Positions 1 through 5,858 of a DNA stretch of 12,194 nucleotides are shown piece by piece. Within the stretch, counting starts at the first letter, position 1. The number at the start of each line of letters is the position of its first letter. The position numbers were made by a program, and so were the translations under genes. The notes beneath the pieces were generated by a model that was not told the DNA's origin, searched no databases, and was given only the letters and a program-made list of their open reading frames with translations. Source of the DNA: Acidobacteriota bacterium (lineage in GTDB: Bacteria > Acidobacteriota > Terriglobia > UBA7540); assembly GCA_021828245.1 (NCBI GenBank), contig JAKASC010000048.1:1-12194 (forward strand). Reading direction: 5' to 3'.

Positions 1-768
1 ATCGAGCGCGGCGCCCGCCACCTGGCCGCTTTCGATAGCCTCCAGCAGAGCCTTTTCGTCTATCAATTCGCCGCGCGCGCAGTTGATGATTCGCACCCCT
101 CGCCGGGTCGCCGCTAGTCGCTGGGCGTTCAACAAATGCTGGGTTTCCGGCGTCAGAGAACAATGGAGGCTGAGGTAATCGCTCTCGGCCAGCACCTGGT
201 TTAAGGGGAGCAACTTCACGCCTTGCTCGGTTGCCAGTCGCGAGCTGACGTAAGGATCGTAGGCCAGCACTTGCATCTCAAATGCCCGCGCCAAGCGGGC
301 CACTTCGCTCCCAATGCGCCCCAGTCCGATCAAGCCGAGGGTTTTCCCGCGCAATTCGCTTCCTGTCAGCCTTTTCTTTTCCCATTTTCCGGCTTTCACG
401 GAAGCATCGGCTTCCGGAATATGGCGCGCCAGTCCCACCATGAAGCCGAGCGTCTGCTCGGCAACGCTCGTGGCGTTGCCGCCCGGAGTGTTCATAACGA
501 CGACACCGCGCCGTGTGGCGGCTTCCATATCCACGTTATCCACGCCGACGCCGGCTCGGCCCACGGCCCGCAGCCTCGAAGCATGTTCGAGCAGCTCAGC
601 CGTCACCTTGGTGGCGCTGCGCACAATCAGCGCCTCCGCCTCACGGATTTCTTCCGTTAACTGGGCGTTCTTCGCCTTTGGCAGATTGACCACCTGCCAG
701 CCGCTCTCCGCGGTCAGGATTTCTATGGCTTTGTCCGAGATGGAGTCTGCAACAACTATTTTCATCAT
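1..768 (-). CDS. serA: D-3-phosphoglycerate dehydrogenase, 5' part (C-terminal region beyond left edge)
   Basis: Catalyses NAD-dependent oxidation of 3-phosphoglycerate to 3-phosphohydroxypyruvate, the first step of serine synthesis, in the cytoplasm. The 256 visible codons give the N-terminal substrate-binding part (from MKIVVADSISDKA), the Rossmann motif GLGRIG at residues 148-153, the NAD-binding Asp in AYDP (171), and the active-site Arg in NCARGE (232). The frame is open to base 1, so the catalytic His/Glu region and any ACT domain lie outside the window. There are two adjacent ATGs, at 768 and 765. A GAGAGG element lies 4 bases before the first and 7 before the second, so 765 may be the real start. 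It lies 172 bases downstream of the aminotransferase gene on the same strand, consistent with a serine operon. I saw no convincing promoter in that gap. Family assignment is very sure. Confidence 0.95.
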   Translation of the reverse strand, partial: MMKIVVADSISDKAIEILTAESGWQVVNLPKAKNAQLTEEIREAEALIVRSATKVTAELLEHASRLRAVGRAGVGVDNVDMEAATRRGVVVMNTPGGNATSVAEQTLGFMVGLARHIPEADASVKAGKWEKKRLTGSELRGKTLGLIGLGRIGSEVARLARAFEMQVLAYDPYVSSRLATEQGVKLLPLNQVLAESDYLSLHCSLTPETQHLLNAQRLAATRRGVRIINCARGELIDEKALLEAIESGQVAGAALD

Positions 769-940
769 GGAACCTCTCGAAGGGTCTTGCCCGCGTTCCT
801 ATTTTGGTTTTAGCCGAGGTCGCTAAATCATCGTGGACTTTTGTGGCGTGTCCATCAAAGTTGCACCTCAACGGAACCAAGTACGCTCGGCCGGTCGTCC
901 CTCAATCCCACGACAAGGGCGGAGTTGCCTCGACTGAAGG

Positions 941-2098
941 CTATGCGCAGCGCTCCAAGTAAACATGCTGCGCCGCGCGTACCCCAGCTCCGAGCTCGCA
1001 CTTGTGTCCCAACTTGTGCAACGTAATTTCAAGGGCCGCCAGAACCGCGAACAGATCGGGCATGTCGTAATAGCCAAGGTGAGCAAGGCGAAAAATCTTT
1101 CCCTTCATGGTTCCCTGGCCGTTGGCGACGATGGCGCCAAAACGTTGCCGCATCTCCTTGACGATTGCTCCTGAGTCCCAGCCGTCGGGCGCGCAAAGGG
1201 CCGTCAAGGCGTTTGCCGGTGAGCCTTGCGCAAACAGCTTGAGTCCCAGTGCTAAGGCCGCTTCACGGGTGGCGCGGGCGAGGGTTGCGGCATTCTCAAT
1301 CAAGTTTTCGCGACCCACCCGTCGAATGTATTCGAGGGCGGCATGCAGGCTCACCACCAGGGTGGTTGCCGGGGTATAACTGGTTTCTCCCTTCGCCTGA
1401 TTCTTGCGCTCTTTGGCAAAGTCGAAGTAATAGCGGGGCGATTTGGAGCGCTCGATGAGCTTCCAAGCCTTTTCACTGACGCTGGCGAAGGCCAGACCGG
1501 GTGGGACCATCAGCGCCTTCTGGGAGCCGCCAATCACCACATCGAGTCCCCAACCGTCCGGCTCGAGCGCTGTCGTGCCGAGGCCCGTGATGGCGTCCAC
1601 CACCAGCGCCGTTTCCGGGTACTTGCCGACCAAACGCCCCAGGGTTTGGATATCATGACTGACGCCAGTTGAACTTTCTGTCGCCTGGACAAAAACCGCG
1701 CGGAAGGGTCCGCTCGACTGAAGTTGACGCTCGAACTCCTCCATAGGCAACGGGCGGCCGTAAGGCGCCTCAATCTTAACGGGCTCGATGCCATACGCCT
1801 TCGCCAGGTCGAGCCAGCGCTCGCCAAATTTGCCGGCCGTCCCCACGAGGATGCGCTCGCCGGGCGAGACGAGGTTGGCCATCGCCCCTTCCATGGCTCC
1901 CGTTCCGGAGCAGGAAAAAATCAACACGTCGTTTTTCGTGTTATAGAAGTACCTCAGGTGCTCGCTGGTTTCCTTCATCAACTGCCGAAAAGATTCCGTG
2001 CGGTGATGAAGAGTGGCCGTGAGCGTGCGAGCCTGAGCCTCCATGAGCAAAGGAGTGGGGCCAGGCGTGAAGAGTCGTTCCTTAAGGATTCCGGGCAT
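941..2098 (-). CDS. Class V PLP-dependent aminotransferase (serine-pyruvate / alanine-glyoxylate / phosphoserine type)
   Basis: A 385-residue fold-type I PLP enzyme of the class V group that includes serine-glyoxylate and alanine-glyoxylate aminotransferases and the small subunit of soluble hydrogenase. Visible: the substrate/PLP loop FTPGPTP (10-16), the phosphate-binding segment SGTGAME (64-70), the PLP-ring Asp in VVDAITGLG (168), the Schiff-base Lys in GGSQKALMVPPG (194), and the substrate-carboxylate Arg in KIFRLAHLG (337). Length and C terminus (LGAGVRAAQ) are usual for the family. ATG at 2098 follows AAAGG about 11 bases upstream. Because serA lies directly downstream on the same strand, I infer that it transaminates 3-phosphohydroxypyruvate to phosphoserine, replacing the classical SerC. 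Glyoxylate transamination remains an alternative that sequence alone cannot exclude. Confidence 0.9.
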   Translation of the reverse strand: MPGILKERLFTPGPTPLLMEAQARTLTATLHHRTESFRQLMKETSEHLRYFYNTKNDVLIFSCSGTGAMEGAMANLVSPGERILVGTAGKFGERWLDLAKAYGIEPVKIEAPYGRPLPMEEFERQLQSSGPFRAVFVQATESSTGVSHDIQTLGRLVGKYPETALVVDAITGLGTTALEPDGWGLDVVIGGSQKALMVPPGLAFASVSEKAWKLIERSKSPRYYFDFAKERKNQAKGETSYTPATTLVVSLHAALEYIRRVGRENLIENAATLARATREAALALGLKLFAQGSPANALTALCAPDGWDSGAIVKEMRQRFGAIVANGQGTMKGKIFRLAHLGYYDMPDLFAVLAALEITLHKLGHKCELGAGVRAAQHVYLERCA

Positions 2099-2189
2099 TC
2101 TTGTATCTACCTTTCGCTTTGAGGAATTTGCAATGCTGGCCAGTATCTCCTGGATTCATGGAGGCTACTGACGATGACCGACAGAGAAA

Positions 2190-2235
2190 CCTCCGCCGAG
2201 CCAGAGCCGCATTGCTCAGTTGTCCGCCTCGGAGG
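2190..2235 (-). repeat. Inverted repeat in the aminotransferase 5' leader
   Basis: Arms CCTCCG (2235-2230 read on the minus strand) and CGGAGG (2195-2190) enclose 34 bases that contain a smaller GAGC/GCTC hairpin. A competing CCGAG/CTCGG pairing (2232-2228 with 2200-2196) overlaps the outer stem. It begins within about 10 bases of the predicted transcript start, so the mRNA would carry a structured 5' end. It has no U tract directly after it, so a simple terminator is unlikely. Confidence 0.45.
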
Positions 2236-2249
2236 ATGCTTAATAATTT

Positions 2250-2279
2250 ACTCTAACGGAGACAGTCGAAGATTGTCAA
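2250..2279 (-). promoter_or_regulatory. Sigma-70-like promoter for aminotransferase-serA
   Basis: On the minus strand a perfect -35 box TTGACA (2279-2274) is followed after 18 bases by TAGAGT (2255-2250), which matches four of six -10 consensus positions. Transcription would start near 2243, giving a leader of about 145 bases before the ATG at 2098. The assignment rests on consensus matching only. Confidence 0.6.
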
Positions 2280-2391
2280 ACGACGGCGCTGAGTGCGTGG
2301 TTCATTCGCGGGGAGTTTGGTCCCCATGTGCGGATCACGACCCCACGAAACCTGGTTAGCCGATGGGTGAAGATTAGGCGCGGGTTTATTT

Positions 2392-2428
2392 CCGTCGTCA
2401 GCGACGGCCGCATTCAAATGGCGCGGCC
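2392..2428 (+). repeat. Two overlapping hairpins upstream of gpmA
   Basis: CCGTCG-tcag-CGACGG (2392-2407) is a perfect 6-bp stem with a 4-base loop. GGCCGC/GCGGCC (2406-2411 with 2423-2428) is a second 6-bp stem with an 11-base loop that shares bases 2406-2407 with the first. The two therefore compete at their boundary. They lie about 160-195 bases upstream of gpmA. They could be transcript structure or DNA-binding palindromes, and nothing in the sequence decides which. Confidence 0.4.
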
Positions 2429-2586
2429 TTTCGAGACAACGCCGATGATTCGCTTCGCCCCGGATACAGCCGTGAAGGTGTTAAACTAAAGGAGCTTGGA
2501 TCTCCTTGGCCGGTGAGGGACGTCTTTCGGCGGTACCGCACGGCTTCGGGAGGGAGCGCTTTAAGAATGACACAAGACGAGGCAAG

Positions 2587-3339
2587 ATGATGCGCAAGGT
2601 GGTTTTGTTGCGACACGGTGAAAGTGTTTGGAACAAGGAGAATCTGTTTACAGGATGGACCGACGTAGATTTATCAGCCCGTGGTGTGGACGAGGCCCGC
2701 GAGGCCGGCCGCCTTCTGAAGGCCCAGGGCTATAGCTTTGACGTAGCCTACACATCCCTGCTCAAACGCGCCATCCGCACGTTGTGGATTGTGCTCGATG
2801 AAATGGATCTGATGTGGATTCCGGTGATTCGAGATTGGCGGCTCAACGAGCGCCACTACGGTGCCCTCCAAGGCTTAAACAAGGCGGAGACCGCGGCGCG
2901 TTATGGCGAAGCGCAAGTGAAGCTCTGGCGGCGGAGCTATGATATCCGTCCGCCGGCGCTGGAGGAAAGCGACCCACGCTATCCCGGCCACGATCCGCGA
3001 TATCGCCACCTTGCCAAGGATCAGCTCCCTCGCACCGAGTGTCTCAAGGATACCGTCGCCCGCTTTTTGCCCTGTTGGCAGGAGGTCATTGCTCCCTCCA
3101 TCCGCTCCGGCCAGCGCGTTTTGATCGTGGCCCATGGCAATAGCCTGCGGGCGCTGGTGAAGTTTCTGGATGAGATTCCGGAAAACGACATCGTTGAACT
3201 CAATATCCCCACCGGCATGCCGCTGGTCTATGAGCTGGACGAACAGTTGAAGCCGCTGCGGCACTACTACCTCGGCGACCCGGAGCGCGTCAAGGCCGCG
3301 ATGGAATCCGTGGCAGCCCAGGGAAAACCCAAGGCATAA
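2587..3339 (+). CDS. gpmA: 2,3-bisphosphoglycerate-dependent phosphoglycerate mutase
   Basis: Interconverts 3-phosphoglycerate and 2-phosphoglycerate in glycolysis and gluconeogenesis through a phosphohistidine intermediate. From ATG 2587 the product has 250 residues, the usual length of the dPGM family. Key residues are LLRHGE with the phosphorylated His 10, Arg 61, Glu 88 within LNERHYGALQGLNK (86-99), and the second catalytic His 183 in VAHGNSLRAL. Two ATGs stand in tandem (2587 and 2590). GAGG at 2579-2582 is 4 bases before the first and 7 before the second, so 2590 is equally possible. The reading frame is open further upstream to a TTG at 2506, but those 27 codons lie outside the family's normal N terminus. 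It is divergent from the serine genes and convergent with eno, which uses its product. Confidence 0.96.
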   Translation: MMRKVVLLRHGESVWNKENLFTGWTDVDLSARGVDEAREAGRLLKAQGYSFDVAYTSLLKRAIRTLWIVLDEMDLMWIPVIRDWRLNERHYGALQGLNKAETAARYGEAQVKLWRRSYDIRPPALEESDPRYPGHDPRYRHLAKDQLPRTECLKDTVARFLPCWQEVIAPSIRSGQRVLIVAHGNSLRALVKFLDEIPENDIVELNIPTGMPLVYELDEQLKPLRHYYLGDPERVKAAMESVAAQGKPKA

Positions 3340-3499
3340 GGCTTGCGCCGCTCCGCCCCGTCGCGCGCTCCCTTGAGACAGAGAGGGGTCTTGTGGTCAT
3401 CTTGCGAGGCTGGGGTATGAGCATGCGATAGAAGCGCTCGAGGAGATATTACGAACATGGCTGCGCCTGAGCAGATAACAGCGCACAATACCATCGTCA

Positions 3500-3546
3500 G
3501 TGGTTGCGCCGTCGGCCCGTGGGGAAGACTGACGGGAAGCAACCAC
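3500..3546. repeat. Two-tier inverted repeat in the gpmA/eno convergent gap
   Basis: An outer perfect 8-bp stem, GTGGTTGC (3500-3507) with GCAACCAC (3539-3546), is followed after a small internal loop (1 versus 3 bases) by an inner 5-bp stem, CCGTC (3509-3513) with GACGG (3531-3535), around 17 loop bases. It lies in the 290-base gap between two genes that face each other. Neither flank has a T run, so it is not a classical rho-independent terminator. A pause or processing hairpin, or a structured RNA, is possible. I see nothing else in this gap. Confidence 0.5.
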
Positions 3547-3629
3547 ACGGTTTCGGTTGGGAAACGACTCCATTCCGGGGCGCGTAGAGGTCTGTTTTGC
3601 CAAGCTTCCGACAGTCGCGCGCTTCTTGC

Positions 3630-4913
3630 TCACGCGCAGTTGACGGCTTCTTTGCCGAGGAACAACGCGGCGTCTCCGAGTTCTTCCTCGATGCGGAGCA
3701 GTTGGTTGTATTTGGCGATTCGGTCGGTGCGGCTGGCGGAGCCGGTTTTGATCTGGCCGGTCTGGAGTCCGACCGAGAAATCGGCAATAAAGGCGTCCTC
3801 GGTCTCGCCCGAGCGATGAGAGACGATGGCGGTATAACCGTTGCGCCGGGCGAGGTCAATGGCTTCCATGGTTTCCGTTACCGTGCCGATTTGATTGAGC
3901 TTAATTAAGATGGAATTGGCCACGCCTTCGTCAATGCCGCGGGACAGGCGCTCCGTATCCGTGACGAAGAGGTCATCGCCCACCAATTGCACCTTGTCAC
4001 CCAGTTCGTCGGTCAGCTTCTTCCAACCTTCCCAATCGTCTTGCGCGAGGCCGTCTTCGATCGAAACGATCGGGTATTGCCGAACCCAATCGGCATAAAT
4101 TTTGATCATGTCTTCGTCGGTCTTCTCGGACTTGTCCGATTTATAGAAGACGTATTTGCCGTTCTGGAACATCTCGCTTGAGGCGGGATCGAGCGCCAGC
4201 GCAATGTCCCGGCCCGGCGTGTAGCCCGCCGCTTCGATAGCTTGGAGAATCAGCTCGACCGCCTCCTCGTTCGACTTGAGGCTGGGTGCGAAGCCGCCCT
4301 CGTCGCCCACCGCCGTCGAATAGCCCTGCTGTTTGAGAACTTTTTTGAGACTGTGGAACGTTTCGACGCCCATGCGCAGGGCCTGCGAGAAGGTCTCCGC
4401 GCCCACAGGCATAATCATGAATTCCTGGAAGTCCACGGTGTTGTCCGCATGCACGCCGCCGTTGAGGACGTTCATCATCGGGACGGGCAGTACGCGCGCC
4501 GAAATCCCACCAAGATAGCGGTAAAGCGGCACGCCCGCCGAGCGCGCGCCAGCGCGGCACACCGCCATCGAAACCGCCAGAATGGCGTTTGCGCCAAGGT
4601 TGCCCTTGTTCGGCGTTCCATCGAGCTCAATCAGCCGGTTGTCAATCTCGCTTTGGTTGGAAGCCTCGTGTCCTCCGAGCTCGCGTGCGATCACCGTGCT
4701 GATATTTTCTACCGCCTGCAGTACGCCTTTACCCTGGTAGCGCCGCTTGTCGTTGTCGCGCAATTCGAGGGCTTCGTGCTCGCCGGTCGAGGCGCCGGAA
4801 GGAACCGCCGCGCGGCCGAAGGCTCCGTCGCGCAAACGCACGTCGGCCTCAACCGTCGGATTCCCTCGAGAATCTAGAATCTCCCGCCCTACAATCAGGT
4901 CAATTTCGGCCAA
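3630..4913 (-). CDS. eno: Enolase (phosphopyruvate hydratase)
   Basis: Dehydrates 2-phosphoglycerate to phosphoenolpyruvate in the cytoplasm with Mg2+. The 427-residue product has the full family length. Visible: the mobile loop SGASTGEHEALE (39-50), His 155 in GGVHADN, the catalytic acid Glu 205 in GDEGGFAP, Mg ligands Asp 242 (LDPASSEMF), Glu 286 (SIEDGL) and Asp 313 (GDDLFVTD), catalytic base Lys 338 in IKLNQIGT, and SHRSGETED (365-373). The start codon is TTG, because no ATG lies in a sensible place and AAGGAG sits 6 bases upstream. An extended -10 box lies about 35 bases upstream. It is convergent with gpmA, its metabolic predecessor. The genes share no transcript, but the clustering fits lower glycolysis. 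Confidence 0.97.
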   Translation of the reverse strand: MAEIDLIVGREILDSRGNPTVEADVRLRDGAFGRAAVPSGASTGEHEALELRDNDKRRYQGKGVLQAVENISTVIARELGGHEASNQSEIDNRLIELDGTPNKGNLGANAILAVSMAVCRAGARSAGVPLYRYLGGISARVLPVPMMNVLNGGVHADNTVDFQEFMIMPVGAETFSQALRMGVETFHSLKKVLKQQGYSTAVGDEGGFAPSLKSNEEAVELILQAIEAAGYTPGRDIALALDPASSEMFQNGKYVFYKSDKSEKTDEDMIKIYADWVRQYPIVSIEDGLAQDDWEGWKKLTDELGDKVQLVGDDLFVTDTERLSRGIDEGVANSILIKLNQIGTVTETMEAIDLARRNGYTAIVSHRSGETEDAFIADFSVGLQTGQIKTGSASRTDRIAKYNQLLRIEEELGDAALFLGKEAVNCA

Positions 4914-4919
4914 TGGAAT

Positions 4920-4925
4920 CTCCTT
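4920..4925 (-). promoter_or_regulatory. Ribosome binding site that fixes the TTG start of eno
   Basis: AAGGAG on the minus strand with a 6-base spacer to TTG at 4913-4911. No in-frame ATG lies upstream, and the enolase N terminus (AEIDLIVGREILDSRGNPT) begins directly after this codon. Confidence 0.85.
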
Positions 4926-4946
4926 GCTTGAGATTTGAGTGGAGTG

Positions 4947-4955
4947 ATTTTAGCA
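4947..4955 (-). promoter_or_regulatory. Extended -10 promoter element for eno
   Basis: The minus strand reads TGCTAAAAT, an extended -10 (TGn plus TAAAAT, five of six consensus bases). No good -35 is visible at 16-18 bases, which extended -10 promoters can tolerate. Transcription would start near 4940, leaving a leader of about 27 bases. Confidence 0.5.
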
Positions 4956-4995
4956 CAACCGAGCGTGGTAACCCCCGCCACGGATCACCCTCAAC

Positions 4996-5029
4996 GGCGG
5001 TGGCCGCCACCTTAAGGCCGCAGGCGGCC
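4996..5029. repeat. Tandem GC-rich palindromes upstream of eno
   Basis: GGTGGC-c-GCCACC (4999-5011) and GGCCGC-ag-GCGGCC (5016-5029) are perfect inverted repeats on either side of the 8-base palindrome CCTTAAGG (5010-5017). They sit about 40-75 bases upstream of the eno -10. They could be a regulator-binding site, part of the end of the neighbouring transcript, or GC-rich chance structure. Confidence 0.35.
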
Positions 5030-5144
5030 CATCATTGCGCCTTAACGAGGCACGAGAAACGATACAAACGAAATCCGCCTCGGGCGCAGCCCTCACACCT
5101 GATGAGGCTCAATGACCTGAAGATGCGATTCCAAAGTTCTTCGT

Positions 5145-5182
5145 AAAATAGGCCGCCCGCGACAAGGTTTGTGCGCGGGCGG
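5145..5182 (-). terminator. Rho-independent terminator after the small secreted-protein gene
   Basis: Read on the minus strand, CCGCCCGCG (5182-5174) pairs with CGCGGGCGG (5161-5153). The stem continues through ACAA/TTGT (5172-5169 with 5165-5162) past one bulged base at 5173, leaving a 3-base loop. After two C residues comes TATTTT (5150-5145). It lies 24 bases past the stop codon of the 70-residue gene. The plus-strand side lacks a T run, so it acts in one direction. Confidence 0.8.
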
Positions 5183-5206
5183 ACTTATCCATCAGCATCG
5201 CGGCTC

Positions 5207-5419
5207 TTACAGGGACGCGCCTGCGCTCGTTCCCGAAGACTTCTTTGACTTTTTGTGATGGAACCAGTGATGTGACTTTTTCCCCTTGGTGGTTTTCGTA
5301 GTCTTGGTGGTCTGCTCCTGCTTGGCCTTGTGATGCAATTTCGGCCAATGAAGCGGCGCGCCAAAGCTCAAACCTGCCAGCATTGCAAGACTCGTCACGC
5401 TCAGTACAATTTTCTTCAT
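5207..5419 (-). CDS. Small exported Lys/His-rich protein, unknown function
   Basis: I do not recognise a named family. From ATG 5419 the product is 70 residues. It begins with a clear signal peptide: MKK, a hydrophobic core about residues 4-18, then LSFGAP with likely cleavage near residue 20. The mature part of about 50 residues has 12 Lys and 7 His, a triple TTK repeat (38-46), and the His clusters LHH, SHH and FHH, with almost no acidic residues. The ribosome binding site is excellent (AAGGAG, 6-base spacer, 5431-5426). The frame is open 28 codons further upstream, but that stretch has no signal-like start and no matching ribosome site. A strong terminator follows, so it is an independent unit. 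Periplasmic binding of metal, nucleic acid or cell-wall polymer is conceivable from composition only. Confidence 0.8.
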   Translation of the reverse strand: MKKIVLSVTSLAMLAGLSFGAPLHWPKLHHKAKQEQTTKTTKTTKGKKSHHWFHHKKSKKSSGTSAGASL

Positions 5420-5479
5420 CTTTTTCTCCTTGAAAATATGGGCTCCACGGCACCCAGTGTTGTAGATGCGCCAAGCAGA

Positions 5480-5499
5480 GCGAAAGTTACTGCTTTCGC
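5480..5499. repeat. Perfect 7-bp inverted repeat in the leader region of the small secreted gene
   Basis: GCGAAAG (5480-5486) and CTTTCGC (5493-5499) are separated by 6 bases, about 60-80 bases upstream of the ATG at 5419. It could be an operator or an mRNA hairpin. No T run follows on either strand. Confidence 0.4.
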
Positions 5500-5774
5500 C
5501 CAACGTGCAGGGACTCCCACCACACCGCAGATTTGAGTGGGATTGTTGAAGCGCCGCGACCGCCCCTTCGTCAAAAGGCAGCTCTGTAGCCGTGCGCCTT
5601 GGTTGGACTGCCGCGCTTGGCTGGATCGGCCCGTCCAGTTCCCTAACAGAACAAAGGCATCATACCACATCCAGGCCGGAAAACCTTGAACAATCTGGTG
5701 CCCTGCTCGTGGCCCTGGCCGGGCCACCGAGCAAGTTGTCCAACAGAAATGCGAGGCTCAAAGCCCTCCGTCAT

Positions 5775-5803
5775 TTGCCCGTTCGTCGCGCTTTAGGTAG
5801 AAT
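5775..5803 (+). promoter_or_regulatory. Sigma-70-like promoter for pcrA
   Basis: TTGCCC (5775-5780), 17 bases, TAGAAT (5798-5803): four of six and five of six consensus matches at ideal spacing. Transcription would start near 5810, about 50 bases before the ATG at 5859. This supports 5859 over any upstream start in the same frame. Confidence 0.65.
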
Positions 5804-5858
5804 CAAGATTCAGTCCGGAAGCTGCCGTCAGCGAAACCGACCGCCGCATCCAACGCTC

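Larger units (their letters stand above)
2099..2586. other. Divergent intergenic region between aminotransferase and gpmA
   Basis: This 488-base stretch has no gene I can support. On the minus side it holds a sigma-70-like promoter and a hairpin-rich leader for the aminotransferase. On the plus side it holds two overlapping hairpins (2392-2428) and a third, AAGGAG/CTCCTT with a 7-base loop at 2489-2507. A 61-codon open frame at 2174-2359 crosses the promoter and has no recognisable content, so I do not call it. I could not place a convincing gpmA promoter. TAAACT near 2482 is a possible -10 but lacks a partner -35. Confidence 0.6.
5420..5858. other. Divergent intergenic region between the small secreted gene and pcrA
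   Basis: This 439-base gap contains the pcrA promoter (5775-5803), a short inverted repeat (5480-5499), and the small gene's ribosome binding site. The pcrA reading frame stays open back to 5592, but that part runs through the promoter and has no helicase content. I see no RNA gene or second protein gene here. Confidence 0.6.

Noticed and set aside
2174..2359. 61-codon open frame in the aminotransferase/gpmA gap
   Set aside because: It has no recognisable content and covers the minus-strand promoter and leader structure.
2506..2586. 27-codon upstream extension of gpmA from a TTG start
   Set aside because: It would make the protein longer than the very uniform 250-residue family, and the conserved N terminus begins at the tandem ATG.
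4242..4877. 211-codon antisense open frame inside eno
   Set aside because: It is a shadow of the enolase codons with no independent motif.
4931..5540. 12-base direct repeat AGATTTGAGTGG at 4931-4942 and 5529-5540, upstream of both minus-strand genes
   Set aside because: A few 12-base matches are expected by chance in a window of this size, and the distances to the two start codons differ (about 18 versus 110 bases).
5592..5858. 89-codon N-terminal extension of the PcrA frame
   Set aside because: It runs through a good promoter (TTGCCC-17-TAGAAT at 5775-5803), has no family-like content, and PcrA normally begins at the segment starting at 5859.
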